This document shows, one piece after another, positions 42,764 to 51,812 of a stretch of DNA of 64,000 bases. How positions within the stretch are numbered: position 1 is the first letter of the stretch; each line of letters begins with the position of its first letter. The notes under the pieces are model-generated. The model worked only from the letters and a program-made list of their open reading frames with translations, searched no databases and was not told the origin of the DNA. A program made the translations under genes and the position numbers. The stretch spans positions 1 to 64,000 of the forward strand of contig CAKRGF010000004.1 of the NCBI GenBank assembly GCA_934322085.1, given 5' to 3'. The stretch comes from an uncultured Eubacterium sp. GTDB taxonomy: Bacteria; Bacillota; Clostridia; Lachnospirales; Lachnospiraceae.

Positions 42764-43969
42764 ATGTTGACATCATTAGCACTGATTTTTTTAGTAGGAC
42801 TTTGTATGGCGGCGATATGCCAGAAATTAAAACTTCCACGCATTATTGGAATGCTTGTGACCGGAATGGTGCTGGGACCATATGTGCTGGATTTTCTGGA
42901 TTCATCTATTTTGTCAATTTCTGCAGAACTCCGCAAGATGGCATTGATTATCATTTTGCTTAAGGCTGGCTTATCGTTAAATCTAAATGACTTAAAAAAG
43001 GTGGGAAGACCGGCAATTTTACTGGCTTTTGTGCCGGCATCATTTGAGATTATTGGATATGTGCTGTTTGCACCAGTCTTTTTTGGAATTTCACGGATTG
43101 ATGCTGCGGTGATGGGGGCAGTGCTTGCTGCGGTTTCACCGGCGGTTGTTGTGCCCCGCATGGTGCAGTTTATGGAAGAAAAGTATGGAACAAAACAGTC
43201 CATTCCGCAGATGATTATGGCGGGGGCATCGTGTGATGATATTTTTGTCATTGTTTTGTTTACAACCTTTTTGGGAATGGCGCAGGGGGCAAAAGTAAGC
43301 TTGTTAAGGTTTGTAAATGTGCCGGTTTCAATTCTTCTTGGAATCCTTTTGGGAGCGGTAATTGGCTACGTTTTGTATCGTTTTTTTGAAACGGCATATA
43401 AACATCAAAATCATGTGAGAAATAGTACAAAAGTTATTCTTGTACTTGGCGTATCGTTTCTTCTGACAGCAGTGGAGGGATGGCTTGACGGAAAAGTTGC
43501 CGTGTCAGGACTTTTAGCAGTTGTGAGTATGGCGTGTGTGCTTAAGGCCAAATGTATTCCTGCAGTATCTAAGCGGCTGTCGGAGAAATTTGGAAAACTG
43601 TGGATTGCGGCAGAAGTTATTTTATTTGTGTTAGTTGGAGCAGCGGTCGATTTACGCTACACGGCGGCTGCCGGCGGATTTGCTGTGCTGGTAATTTTCC
43701 TTTCACTGATATTTCGTATGGCAGGTGTGTTTGTGTGCGTTTTGGGTACTGGGTTGTCATGGAAAGAAAGACTGTTTTGTGCCATTTCATATTTGCCAAA
43801 AGCGACGGTTCAGGCGGCGATTGGTTCGGTGCCGCTTGCTGCAGGATTAGGCTGTGGAAAGATGATTTTATCGGTAGCGGTTTTGGCGATTTTAATAACC
43901 GCACCGCTTGGCGCACTGGGGATGGATTTGACGTATAAAAAATTGTTAGCACGGGAGGAAAATAACTGA
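42764..43969 (+). CDS. cation:proton antiporter (CPA-type)
   Basis: The 401-residue protein has 11-13 membrane helices with CPA2/NhaP-like features: KLKLPRIIGMLVTGMVLGPY near residue 25, LRKMALIIILLKAGLSLN near 60, and the ion-binding region GASCDDIFVIVLF near 155 with two adjacent aspartates. It should exchange Na+ or K+ for H+. ATG 42764 follows AAGGAGG by 8 bases; upstream in-frame codons lie inside hairpin element E. It starts a run of co-directional transporter and phosphatase genes. Confidence 0.85.
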   Translation: MLTSLALIFLVGLCMAAICQKLKLPRIIGMLVTGMVLGPYVLDFLDSSILSISAELRKMALIIILLKAGLSLNLNDLKKVGRPAILLAFVPASFEIIGYVLFAPVFFGISRIDAAVMGAVLAAVSPAVVVPRMVQFMEEKYGTKQSIPQMIMAGASCDDIFVIVLFTTFLGMAQGAKVSLLRFVNVPVSILLGILLGAVIGYVLYRFFETAYKHQNHVRNSTKVILVLGVSFLLTAVEGWLDGKVAVSGLLAVVSMACVLKAKCIPAVSKRLSEKFGKLWIAAEVILFVLVGAAVDLRYTAAAGGFAVLVIFLSLIFRMAGVFVCVLGTGLSWKERLFCAISYLPKATVQAAIGSVPLAAGLGCGKMILSVAVLAILITAPLGALGMDLTYKKLLAREENN

Positions 43970-44038
43970 AAACGTCTTGAAAATGTCAACTTTGTGTGCT
44001 TAAATGAATAAGAGAATATGAGAAAAGAAGGGAACAAC

Positions 44039-44602
44039 ATGAAGAGTGTTTATTTCGTGCGCCATGGACAGACCGTGTGGAACGTGGAAAATAAAATCTG
44101 CGGCGCAACAGATATAGAACTTACTGCTCTTGGACATGAGCAGGCGATTGAGACAGGAAAGAAGATTTTAGAAAAAAAGATAGAGGCGGATGTGATTTTA
44201 TATTCTCCGCTGGTGCGGGCGAAAGATACCGCATTACATATTTCAGAAATAACCGGGATTCCGGCAAAAGAGGAAATGCGCTTAAAGGAGCAGAATTTCG
44301 GAAAGTATGAATCGACCGCAAGAGATGGTGCCAAGTTTCGTGAGGCAAAAAAACAGTTTGTTGAACGATATGAAGGCGGTGAGTCGATGCTTCAGCTGGC
44401 GCAGCGTGTGTACAACCTGCTAGATGAGGTGAAAGCGTCCGGCAAGACTTGTATTTTAGTGGCGCACAACGGAATTGCAAGAGTGGTGCAGTCTTATTTC
44501 TATGAAATGACAAATGAAGAATATGCGGCATTTGGTGTGGATAACTGTGCGATTTTGCAGTACGAATTTCCGGGTGAGGAAAATGGGGGCGCTAAGGCAT
44601 GA
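44039..44602 (+). CDS. histidine phosphatase family protein
   Basis: The 187-residue protein begins MKSVYFVRHGQTVWNVENK, the RHG motif with the catalytic His near residue 9. The second His lies in VAHNGIARVV near 140, and a glutamate in LKEQNFGKYE near 80. It is a phosphoglycerate mutase-like phosphatase of unknown substrate. ATG 44039 follows GAAGGG by 6-7 bases and is preferred to ATG 44018. It overlaps the MATE gene by 4 bases (ATGA). Confidence 0.88.
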   Translation: MKSVYFVRHGQTVWNVENKICGATDIELTALGHEQAIETGKKILEKKIEADVILYSPLVRAKDTALHISEITGIPAKEEMRLKEQNFGKYESTARDGAKFREAKKQFVERYEGGESMLQLAQRVYNLLDEVKASGKTCILVAHNGIARVVQSYFYEMTNEEYAAFGVDNCAILQYEFPGEENGGAKA

Positions 44603-45957
44603 GTGCAGGAAAAAAAGCCGGCATGGATATGACGCAGGGAACTATCTGGAATAAAATTTTATTGTTTGCGCTTCCGTTAGCAGCAAGCAGTATGTTACAG
44701 CAGTTGTTTAACTCGGTGGATACAGCCGTTGTCGGTCGGTTTGCGAGCAGTGAAGCACTGGCGGCAGTGGGAAGCAATGGCTCATTGATTTCTTTGATGA
44801 TAAATTTATTTATTGGAATTTCTTTGGGAGCCAATGTTGTCATTGCAAAATATATCGGTCAGAAGTCGGAGGAAAATGTGCAGGCGGCTGTTCATACAGC
44901 GATTGTTGTGGCACTTATCAGCGGCGTTTTTGTTATGATATTCGGACAACTAATTGCAAAGCCCGTACTTACGCTGATGGGAACACCGGATGATGTGCTT
45001 GATTTGGCGGTACAGTATTTGCGAATTTATTTACTGGGAATGCCATTTATCATGCTTTACGATTTTGGTTCATCGATTCTGCGAAGTATTGGTGACAGTA
45101 AGAGACCGCTGTACAGTTTGATTGCGGCAGGAATTATTAATACCGGATTGAATTTGCTGCTTGTGATTGTGTTTCAGATGAGCGTTGCCGGGGTTGCGAT
45201 TGCAACCGTGATATCCAATCTGACGAGTGCCAGCATAGTAATGTACATTTTGATGCATGAAACATCGGTTATCCGCATTGATAGAAAACAGTTAAAAATT
45301 GTACCAAAAGAATTGAAAAAAATATTAGTTATCGGGATTCCGGCAGGGCTTCAGGGAATGATGTTTTCCATTGCCAATGTGTGTATCCAGAGTGCAATTA
45401 ACAGTTTTGGGTCGGATGCCATTGCAGGTTCTGCGGCGGCATTGAATTACGAATTTTTGGCTTATTTTGTTGTCAATGCATTTGGACAGGCAACCGTGAC
45501 CTTTACAAGTCAGAACTTTGGTGCCGGTGAGCCGAAACGGTGCCGGAAAATTTTCCATACGGCGATGGCATTATCACTTGTGTGTTGTGGTCTGCTGTCA
45601 CTGGTGTTTGTCGTGTGGCGAAACTTTTTCCTGCAGATTTATACAACAGATCCGGCAGTTCTTTTGTATGCCAAACAGCGAATTGTCATTGCGACAACGT
45701 TAGAGTGCTTAACATCCGTGTATGAAATCAGCGCGGGAGCAATGAGAGGGCTTGGACGTTCTTTGACGCCTGCGTTAATTACATTTTTAGGTTCCTGCGT
45801 GCTGCGGCTGATTTGGATTGCAACAGCGTGTAAGATGGTTCATGAATTTTGGGTTTTGCTTATTATTTACCCAATTTCATGGGTTGTTACAGGTTCGATT
45901 ATGATGATTGCATACGAAATTGTGAAAAAACGCGTGCTTGGAAGGAAATGGGCGTAA
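44599..45957 (+). CDS. MATE-family efflux transporter (second)
   Basis: The 452-residue protein has 12 predicted membrane helices with MATE hallmarks: LPLAASSMLQQLFNSVDTAV near residue 26, VVGRFASSEALAAVGSNG near 45, and GQATVTFTSQNFGAGEP near 300 in the second half. It is not a close copy of the MATE protein at 26590. It expels organic cations using an ion gradient. ATGA overlap with the phosphatase gene suggests coupled translation. Confidence 0.88.
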   Translation: MSAGKKAGMDMTQGTIWNKILLFALPLAASSMLQQLFNSVDTAVVGRFASSEALAAVGSNGSLISLMINLFIGISLGANVVIAKYIGQKSEENVQAAVHTAIVVALISGVFVMIFGQLIAKPVLTLMGTPDDVLDLAVQYLRIYLLGMPFIMLYDFGSSILRSIGDSKRPLYSLIAAGIINTGLNLLLVIVFQMSVAGVAIATVISNLTSASIVMYILMHETSVIRIDRKQLKIVPKELKKILVIGIPAGLQGMMFSIANVCIQSAINSFGSDAIAGSAAALNYEFLAYFVVNAFGQATVTFTSQNFGAGEPKRCRKIFHTAMALSLVCCGLLSLVFVVWRNFFLQIYTTDPAVLLYAKQRIVIATTLECLTSVYEISAGAMRGLGRSLTPALITFLGSCVLRLIWIATACKMVHEFWVLLIIYPISWVVTGSIMMIAYEIVKKRVLGRKWA

Positions 45958-45958
45958 A

Positions 45959-46825
45959 ATGATGTGGCTATTATTTGCTTTTTTGTCTGCTCTCTTTGCA
46001 GGGCTTACAGCGATTCTTGCAAAGTGTGGAATTGAAAATATTGATTCGAATGTGGCAACTGCCATCCGAACGATTGTGGTATTAATTTTTTCGTGGGTAT
46101 TGGTTTTTGTCATGGGAGTGCAAGATGGAATTTTTCATTTATCCGGAAAGACCATTACGTTTCTTGTGTTATCCGGCGTAGCAACCGGGGCATCGTGGCT
46201 CTGCTATTTTCATGCGCTTCAGATTGGAGATGTGAACCGGGTTACACCGATTGATAAATCCAGTACGATTTTGACAATGATTCTTGCGTTCTTATTTTTG
46301 GGAGAGACCGTTGGAGCGGTTCAAATTTGTGCAATGATTTTGATGGGAGCCGGAACGTATCTGATGATTCAAAAGAAGGAAGCAGAAACGGGAAAGAAAA
46401 CAAAAAAGACGTGGCTTTTATATGCCCTGCTGTCGGCGGTGTTTGCCAGTCTGACTTCGATTTTGGCAAAGGTTGGCATGCAGGATGTCGATTCAAATTT
46501 GGGAACGGCAATCCGCACCGCTGTTGTTCTTGTAATGGCGTGGGTTGTTGTATTTGCAACCGGAAAACAGAAAACAATTCATGGAATTGGCAGAAAAAAT
46601 GGGGTGTTTCTTGTGTTGTCTGGTGTGGCAACCGGAGCGTCGTGGCTCTGTTATTTCCGTGCGCTGCAAACAGGGCCTGCAAGTGTCGTTGTGCCGATTG
46701 ATAAATTAAGTATTCTGGTTACGATTTTTTTCTCGTATTTTGTGTTTGGCGAGAAACTTACCAAAAAATCAGGAGTGGGGCTGGTGCTTTTGGTGGCAGG
46801 AACATTATTGCTTTTGAAGAAGTAG
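45959..46825 (+). CDS. EamA-family (DMT) transporter with clear internal duplication
   Basis: The 288-residue protein has ten membrane helices in two five-helix EamA repeats. The halves are alike to an unusual degree: LVLSGVATGASWLCYFHALQ in the first and LVLSGVATGASWLCYFRALQ in the second, and NVATAIRTIVVLI against NLGTAIRTAVVLV. It exports a small metabolite, unknown here. GGAAGGAAA precedes the first ATG (45959). It follows the MATE gene with no gap. Confidence 0.88.
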   Translation: MMWLLFAFLSALFAGLTAILAKCGIENIDSNVATAIRTIVVLIFSWVLVFVMGVQDGIFHLSGKTITFLVLSGVATGASWLCYFHALQIGDVNRVTPIDKSSTILTMILAFLFLGETVGAVQICAMILMGAGTYLMIQKKEAETGKKTKKTWLLYALLSAVFASLTSILAKVGMQDVDSNLGTAIRTAVVLVMAWVVVFATGKQKTIHGIGRKNGVFLVLSGVATGASWLCYFRALQTGPASVVVPIDKLSILVTIFFSYFVFGEKLTKKSGVGLVLLVAGTLLLLKK

Positions 46826-46868
46826 TCTTTTTGGAAAAACTGCAGCTACTTTGCTCATAATCGGGCGC

Positions 46869-46950
46869 TCAGCCCATAAAAAGGAACCAACCGCGCATTG
46901 TGTGCGAGCACACATGCACGGTTGGTTCCTTTTTATGGGCTGAACTTTTT
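46869..46950 (+). terminator. very long terminator hairpin
   Basis: TCAGCCCATAAAAAGGAACC plus AACCG (46869-46893) is the exact reverse complement of 46919-46943, a perfect 25-base stem. The 25-base loop holds a second hairpin (GCATTGTGTGC / GCACACATGC). ACTTTTTTT follows. It separates the transporter genes from the sulfur cluster. Confidence 0.75.
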
Positions 46951-46967
46951 TAAAAAACTTTACAAAT

Positions 46968-46991
46968 CCTATTGACTTAGTAGGGAATAGG
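46968..46991 (+). promoter_or_regulatory. inverted repeat over the cysK promoter
   Basis: CCTATT (46968-46973) and AATAGG (46986-46991) surround a 12-base centre that covers the -35 box. Position and A+T-rich symmetry fit an Rrf2-type repressor such as CymR, which controls cysteine genes in Firmicutes. A second small repeat, CCTAC-N7-GTAGG, lies in the leader at about 47025-47041. No regulator gene is in the window. Confidence 0.4.
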
Positions 46992-47000
46992 TGATATGAT
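46972..47000 (+). promoter_or_regulatory. promoter of cysK and the sulfur cluster
   Basis: TTGACT (46972-46977) and TATGAT (46995-47000) are separated by 17 bases. It is the only good promoter before the long run of co-directional sulfur genes. Confidence 0.7.
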
Positions 47001-47058
47001 AGGCAGAGTTAAATTATATAAACCCTACGTGAATAGTAGGAAAAGGACGGTGAAAGCG

Positions 47059-47997
47059 ATGGCTAAGATTGCAAAACAGTTGACAGAATTAATCGGAAAT
47101 ACTCCATTGCTGGAGTTGACAAATTATGAAAAGGAAAATGAGTTAGAGGCAAATCTGATTGTGAAATTGGAGTATTTTAACCCATTAGGAAGTGTAAAAG
47201 ACCGTGTGGCTTATGCGATGATTGAGCAGGGAATTGCGGATGGAAAAATTAATTCAGATACCGTGATTATTGAGCCAACAAGCGGTAATACAGGAATCGG
47301 ACTTGCGTTTGTAACAGCGGCAAAGGGATTACACCTGATTCTTACGATGCCGGATACCATGAGTGTAGAGAGACGCAAGATTGTATCGGCGTTAGGTGCT
47401 GAAATTGTTCTTACACCGGGACGCGATGGTATGAAAGGTGCGATTAAAAAGGCGGAAGAGCTGAAAGAGGAATATGGAAATGCATTTATTCCACAGCAGT
47501 TTGAAAATGAATCAAATCCGGCAATTCATAAAAAGACAACCGCACAGGAAATTTTGAAAGACACCGATGGCAAAGTTGATATTTTTGTATCGGCAGTTGG
47601 AACCGGCGGAACGGTTACCGGAACCGGACAGGGATTAAAAGAAGCAAATCCGGATGTAAAAGTTGTGGCTGTTGAGCCTGCCGGCTCACCGGTATTGTCC
47701 GGCGGAAAGCCTGGACCACATAAAATTCAGGGAATTGGAGCCGGATTTGTACCGGATGTTTTGGATAAAGATGTTTTGGATGAAATTATTCCGGTTGAAA
47801 ATGATGATGCTTTTGAAACATCAAGAAAAGTAGCAAAGAGTGATGGATTGTTAGTTGGAATTTCTTCCGGTGCAGCACTTTATGCAGCTACACAGTTAGC
47901 AAAACGCAAAGAAAATGCAGGAAAAAATATTGTTGTTTTACTGCCGGATACCGGTGAGAGATATTTGTCCACTTCTTTGTTTGTAGTAGAAGAGTAA
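47059..47997 (+). CDS. cysK: O-acetylserine sulfhydrylase (cysteine synthase)
   Basis: The 312-residue protein has all CysK marks: IGNTPLLEL near residue 13, the PLP lysine in [22 protein letters not shown] near 75, and [11 protein letters not shown] near 180. It joins sulfide to O-acetylserine to make cysteine. ATG 47059 is preceded by GGACGGTGAAAGC; an in-frame ATG at 46996 lies in the -10 box. It opens the sulfur cluster and is 11 bases before the sulfate-binding protein. The family also holds cystathionine synthase-like members, but the context favours CysK. Confidence 0.92.
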   Translation: MAKIAKQLTELIGNTPLLELTNYEKENELEANLIVKLEYFNPLGSVKDRVAYAMIEQGIADGKINSDTVIIEPTSGNTGIGLAFVTAAKGLHLILTMPDTMSVERRKIVSALGAEIVLTPGRDGMKGAIKKAEELKEEYGNAFIPQQFENESNPAIHKKTTAQEILKDTDGKVDIFVSAVGTGGTVTGTGQGLKEANPDVKVVAVEPAGSPVLSGGKPGPHKIQGIGAGFVPDVLDKDVLDEIIPVENDDAFETSRKVAKSDGLLVGISSGAALYAATQLAKRKENAGKNIVVLLPDTGERYLSTSLFVVEE

Positions 47998-48008
47998 AGG
48001 AGCAGGCG

Positions 48009-49010
48009 ATGAGAAAAAGAAAGAAGAGTGTCCTTCTTTTTCTGGTACTTGTGCTTATCCTTAGCGGCTGTGGAACGAAGTCGAATGTTATCACGATAAC
48101 AAATGTTTCGTATGACCCGACAAGAGAATTTTATGAATCTTATAATACGATGTTTGAAGAGTATTATAAGAAGACTTATAACAAGGAAGTTCAGGTGATA
48201 CAGTCGCATGGCGGCTCCGGCAGTCAGGCGAGATCCGTTGTGGAAGGGTGTAACGCAGATGTCGTTACACTCGCATTAGAACATGACATTTCCCTGATTG
48301 AGAAGACGGGGCTGATTGATGCCGGATGGATTAAAGAATTTCCGAAATCCTCTGCCCCTTATACATCGACCATTGTGCTGTTAGTGCGAAAAGGAAATCC
48401 AAAGCAGATTCATGACTGGGATGATTTGACGCGGGAAGGTGTGGATGTTATTACACCGGATCCGAAAAGCAGCGGCGGTGCCTGCTGGAACTTCTTAGCA
48501 GCTCTTGGTTATGCAAAGACCAAATGGAGCGATGAGAACAAGCAGAAAGAATTTATGAGGCAGTTGTATCACAATGTATCGGTTATGGATTCCGGTGCCA
48601 GGGGTGCGACAACGACCTTTGTGGAAAACGGTAAAGGCGATGTGCTGATTGCATGGGAAAATGAAGCGATTGTAACTATGAAATCCTACGGCGGCAAGTA
48701 TGAAATTGTAAATCCGTCTGTCAGTATTCTGGCGCAGCCAAGTGTTGCGATTGTGGATGATAATGCAAAAGCAAATGGCTCAGAAGAAGTGAGTAAACGG
48801 TATTTGGATTTTCTTTATACGAAACAGGCACAGCGGTTGATTGGAAAAAGCGGATACCGCCCAACCGACAAGGAAATTATGCAGGAATTTGGAAATGAGT
48901 TTGATTTGTCTATAAAATTATGGACGATTGACGATTTTGGCGGCTGGGAGAAAGCATATCAGAAATATTTTGATGATGATGCCATGTTTGATGAGATTTA
49001 CAACTATTAG
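48009..49010 (+). CDS. sulfate-binding lipoprotein of ABC transporter
   Basis: The 333-residue lipoprotein has a signal peptide with lipobox ILSGC (Cys 21) and the Sbp/CysP fold: TNVSYDPTREFYESYN, QSHGGSGSQARSVVEG (sulfate loop) and DVVTLALEHDI, followed by DPKSSGGACWNFL. It captures sulfate or thiosulfate for CysT/W/A, which follow directly. AAAGGAG precedes the ATG. Sbp and CysP cannot be told apart from the sequence alone. Confidence 0.92.
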   Translation: MRKRKKSVLLFLVLVLILSGCGTKSNVITITNVSYDPTREFYESYNTMFEEYYKKTYNKEVQVIQSHGGSGSQARSVVEGCNADVVTLALEHDISLIEKTGLIDAGWIKEFPKSSAPYTSTIVLLVRKGNPKQIHDWDDLTREGVDVITPDPKSSGGACWNFLAALGYAKTKWSDENKQKEFMRQLYHNVSVMDSGARGATTTFVENGKGDVLIAWENEAIVTMKSYGGKYEIVNPSVSILAQPSVAIVDDNAKANGSEEVSKRYLDFLYTKQAQRLIGKSGYRPTDKEIMQEFGNEFDLSIKLWTIDDFGGWEKAYQKYFDDDAMFDEIYNY

Positions 49011-49026
49011 AAGAGGAGTTTTTCGG

Positions 49027-49881
49027 ATGAGGAATACGGTAAGACAAAAGAGAGTGAAAAAAGCAAGAGTGATTCCCGGATTTTGCTGCACATTTGGAAT
49101 TGTCGTGTTAATGCTTTCCCTGATTGTGCTGATTCCGCTGGCTTCGGTGCTTGTGTATTCCTTGAACATTTCGCCGGGAGAATTTTTCACTCTTCTTTGG
49201 AAATCAAATGTAAGAAATGCTTTTTTAACAAGTATTGGCTGTTCACTTGTGGCGGCAGGAATCAATACGGTGTTCGGCGTTATCGTGGCATGGACTTTAG
49301 TAAAATATGATTTTCCGGGCAAGCGGATTGTGGACGGGCTGATTGAACTTCCCTTTGCACTGCCGACAGCCGTAGCCGGAATTACACTTTCTAAATTATA
49401 TTCGGAAACCGGATTTTTTGGAAAAATGTTAGCAGGTATTGGAATTAAGGTGACTTATACGAAAGCCGGATTGGTTATCGCACTTGTGTTTGTCGGACTT
49501 CCCTTTGTAATCCGGGCGGTACAGCCGGTTCTTGAAAAACTGGATGGACAGTATGAAGAAGCGGCTTATATGTTAGGTGCAAGCCCATCGAAAACATTCA
49601 GACGTGTGATTTTACCGGAACTAAGACCTGCGATTTTAACCGGATTTGGTCTGGCACTTGCCAGAGGAATTGGTGAATACGGCAGTGTCATTTACATATC
49701 GGGCAACAGTGCAAAAGAAAAAACACAGGTTGTTTCCTATGTAATTATGCAGAAATTAAGTTACATTGATTATGAGAGTGCGACGGCGATTGCCCTTGTG
49801 ATGTTAGTGCTGTCATTCGTATTATTATTGTTTGTCAATATCGTACAGGCACGACAGGCGGCAAGAACAAATCTGTTATAG
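49027..49881 (+). CDS. cysT: sulfate ABC transporter permease CysT
   Basis: The 284-residue protein has six membrane helices, the CysT/U-type LPFALPTAVAGITLS near residue 115, and the EAA loop EEAAYMLGASPSKTFRRVI near 180. ATG 49027 follows AGAGGAG; in-frame codons from 48928 belong to the binding protein gene. It is 12 bases before cysW. Confidence 0.92.
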   Translation: MRNTVRQKRVKKARVIPGFCCTFGIVVLMLSLIVLIPLASVLVYSLNISPGEFFTLLWKSNVRNAFLTSIGCSLVAAGINTVFGVIVAWTLVKYDFPGKRIVDGLIELPFALPTAVAGITLSKLYSETGFFGKMLAGIGIKVTYTKAGLVIALVFVGLPFVIRAVQPVLEKLDGQYEEAAYMLGASPSKTFRRVILPELRPAILTGFGLALARGIGEYGSVIYISGNSAKEKTQVVSYVIMQKLSYIDYESATAIALVMLVLSFVLLLFVNIVQARQAARTNLL

Positions 49882-49893
49882 GAGGAAAAAAGG

Positions 49894-50742
49894 ATGGAAC
49901 GACGAAAGAAAACAACAAAAATTATTTTAATCACGATTACCCTTTTATTTCTTCTGCTCATGCTTGCAGCACCGCTTCTTTCGGTTCTTGTCAATTCGCT
50001 GAAAGAAGGAATCGGGTTTTACGTGCAGGCGATTTCATCACCGTATGTGGTAAGTGCTCTGCTTGTTACTTTGTTGGCGACGGTGATTGCGGTTTTGGTA
50101 AATACCTTTTTTGGAATTTGCGCGGCGTGGCTATTGACGAAGTTTTCGTTCCGGGGCAAACAGATTTTAGCGACGCTGATTGATATACCATTTTCTATTT
50201 CTCCGGTTATTGTAGGACTTTCTTATCTGATGACATTTGGAAGACTGGGATGGTTTTATCCGGTGATTCGGGCGTTTAACCAGTTCTTTGGTACGAATAT
50301 CCGAATTACATTTGCAATACCGGGTGTTGTTCTCGCAACGATTTTTGTTACCTTCCCGTTTGTATCGAGAGAGATTCTTCCGGTGCTGAATGCACAGGGC
50401 AAAGATGAGGAAGAAGCGGCGGCTCTGATGGGCGCCAAAGGTTTTACGATTTTTCGTAAAATTACACTTCCACAGATGAAATGGGGACTGATTTATGGTA
50501 TCATTTTATGTGCGGCGAGAGCACTTGGTGAGTTTGGCGCGGTAAACGCGTTGTCGAAAACGAGGGGCGAAACCTTTACCCTTCCGCTTGAAATCGATGC
50601 GTTATATATGTCGGGAACCGACACATCTGTAACAGCATCGTTTGCGGTATCGTCACTGCTAGTGATTATCGCAATCGTCATATTGTTTGTGAGAAATGTA
50701 TTAGAACACCGAGATGGTAAGGAGAAAAAAGTATGTATGTAG
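49894..50742 (+). CDS. cysW: sulfate ABC transporter permease CysW
   Basis: The 282-residue protein has six membrane helices, DIPFSISPVIVGLSYL near residue 90 and the loop EEEAAALMGAKGFTIFRKI near 172. TAGGAGG precedes the ATG. Its 3' end overlaps cysA by 10 bases. Confidence 0.92.
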   Translation: MERRKKTTKIILITITLLFLLLMLAAPLLSVLVNSLKEGIGFYVQAISSPYVVSALLVTLLATVIAVLVNTFFGICAAWLLTKFSFRGKQILATLIDIPFSISPVIVGLSYLMTFGRLGWFYPVIRAFNQFFGTNIRITFAIPGVVLATIFVTFPFVSREILPVLNAQGKDEEEAAALMGAKGFTIFRKITLPQMKWGLIYGIILCAARALGEFGAVNALSKTRGETFTLPLEIDALYMSGTDTSVTASFAVSSLLVIIAIVILFVRNVLEHRDGKEKKVCM

Positions 50743-51797
50743 AAATGAAAAACATTGTAAAAAAATATGGTGATTTTCTTGCTTCTGACCATGTAAGTCT
50801 TGGTGTGGAAAAAGGAAAGTTAGTTGCCCTGTTAGGCCCGTCCGGCAGCGGAAAGACAACTTTACTGCGGATGATTGCAGGACTTGAGAATCCGAATGAA
50901 GGAGATATTTACATTGATGGCAAGCGGGTGAATGATGTACCGGCTGCCAAGCGTGGGATTGGTTTTGTCTTTCAGAATTATGCGCTGTTCCGTTATATGA
51001 CGGTATACGATAATGTGGCATTTGGACTGGTGCTTCAGAAGATGCCGAAAAAGCAGATTAAGGAACGGGTTACGGAATTGTTGGCGATGACCGGTTTGTC
51101 AGGGATGGAAAAACGGTATCCGAATCAGTTGTCCGGCGGACAGAGACAAAGAGTTGCTTTTGCGAGAGCGCTAGCACCAAATCCAAGAGTTCTCTTACTG
51201 GATGAGCCGTTTGCTGCGATTGATGCGAAAGTGCGTACCGAACTTCGCTCGTGGTTGAAGGAGATGGTTGTAAAACTTGGTATTACAAGTATTTTTGTCA
51301 CCCATGACCAGGAGGAAGCGGTCGAGGTTGCAGACGAAATCATTATTACCAATCATGGAACGATTGAGCAGATGGGAACGCCGGTTGAAATTTATAAAAG
51401 TCCGGCAACACCGTTTGTAGCAAGATTTATCGGCAGGTCTTCGGTTGTTGAGGATTATGATAAATTAAAAGGTTTCGAGCGGATTGAAAATGCCAATCAG
51501 GCGGTCATTCGTCCGGAATTTGTGAAAATCTCAAAGAGCGGAAAGCTGGACCGCTATATCAGTGCCGCTGAAACCGGTGTGGTAACGGATGTCGTGTTCC
51601 GGGGAAACCGAATGGATGTTACAGTGGACATCAATGGTATTTTGGTTGTTGGAGAACGTTCTTTGGAAAAAGATTTTGTTTCGGTTGGCGAGACGGTTCA
51701 TGTATTGATTTACCGATTGTATATCTTTGATTCGAAGCAGACTTATTTGATGGAAAATAAAGAGATGCAGGAAAGAGAAGATGTATTTTACATTTAA
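50733..51797 (+). CDS. cysA: sulfate ABC transporter ATPase CysA
   Basis: The 354-residue protein has Walker A GPSGSGKTT near residue 35, Q-loop FQNYALF, signature LSGGQRQRVAFARALA near 131, Walker B VLLLDEPFAAID, and a C-terminal TOBE-like regulatory domain (about 240-340). It energises sulfate import through CysT/W. The overlap with cysW and 15-base gap to aprA show one operon. Confidence 0.93.
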   Translation: MYVEMKNIVKKYGDFLASDHVSLGVEKGKLVALLGPSGSGKTTLLRMIAGLENPNEGDIYIDGKRVNDVPAAKRGIGFVFQNYALFRYMTVYDNVAFGLVLQKMPKKQIKERVTELLAMTGLSGMEKRYPNQLSGGQRQRVAFARALAPNPRVLLLDEPFAAIDAKVRTELRSWLKEMVVKLGITSIFVTHDQEEAVEVADEIIITNHGTIEQMGTPVEIYKSPATPFVARFIGRSSVVEDYDKLKGFERIENANQAVIRPEFVKISKSGKLDRYISAAETGVVTDVVFRGNRMDVTVDINGILVVGERSLEKDFVSVGETVHVLIYRLYIFDSKQTYLMENKEMQEREDVFYI

Positions 51798-51812
51798 CGG
51801 GGAGGATACACC

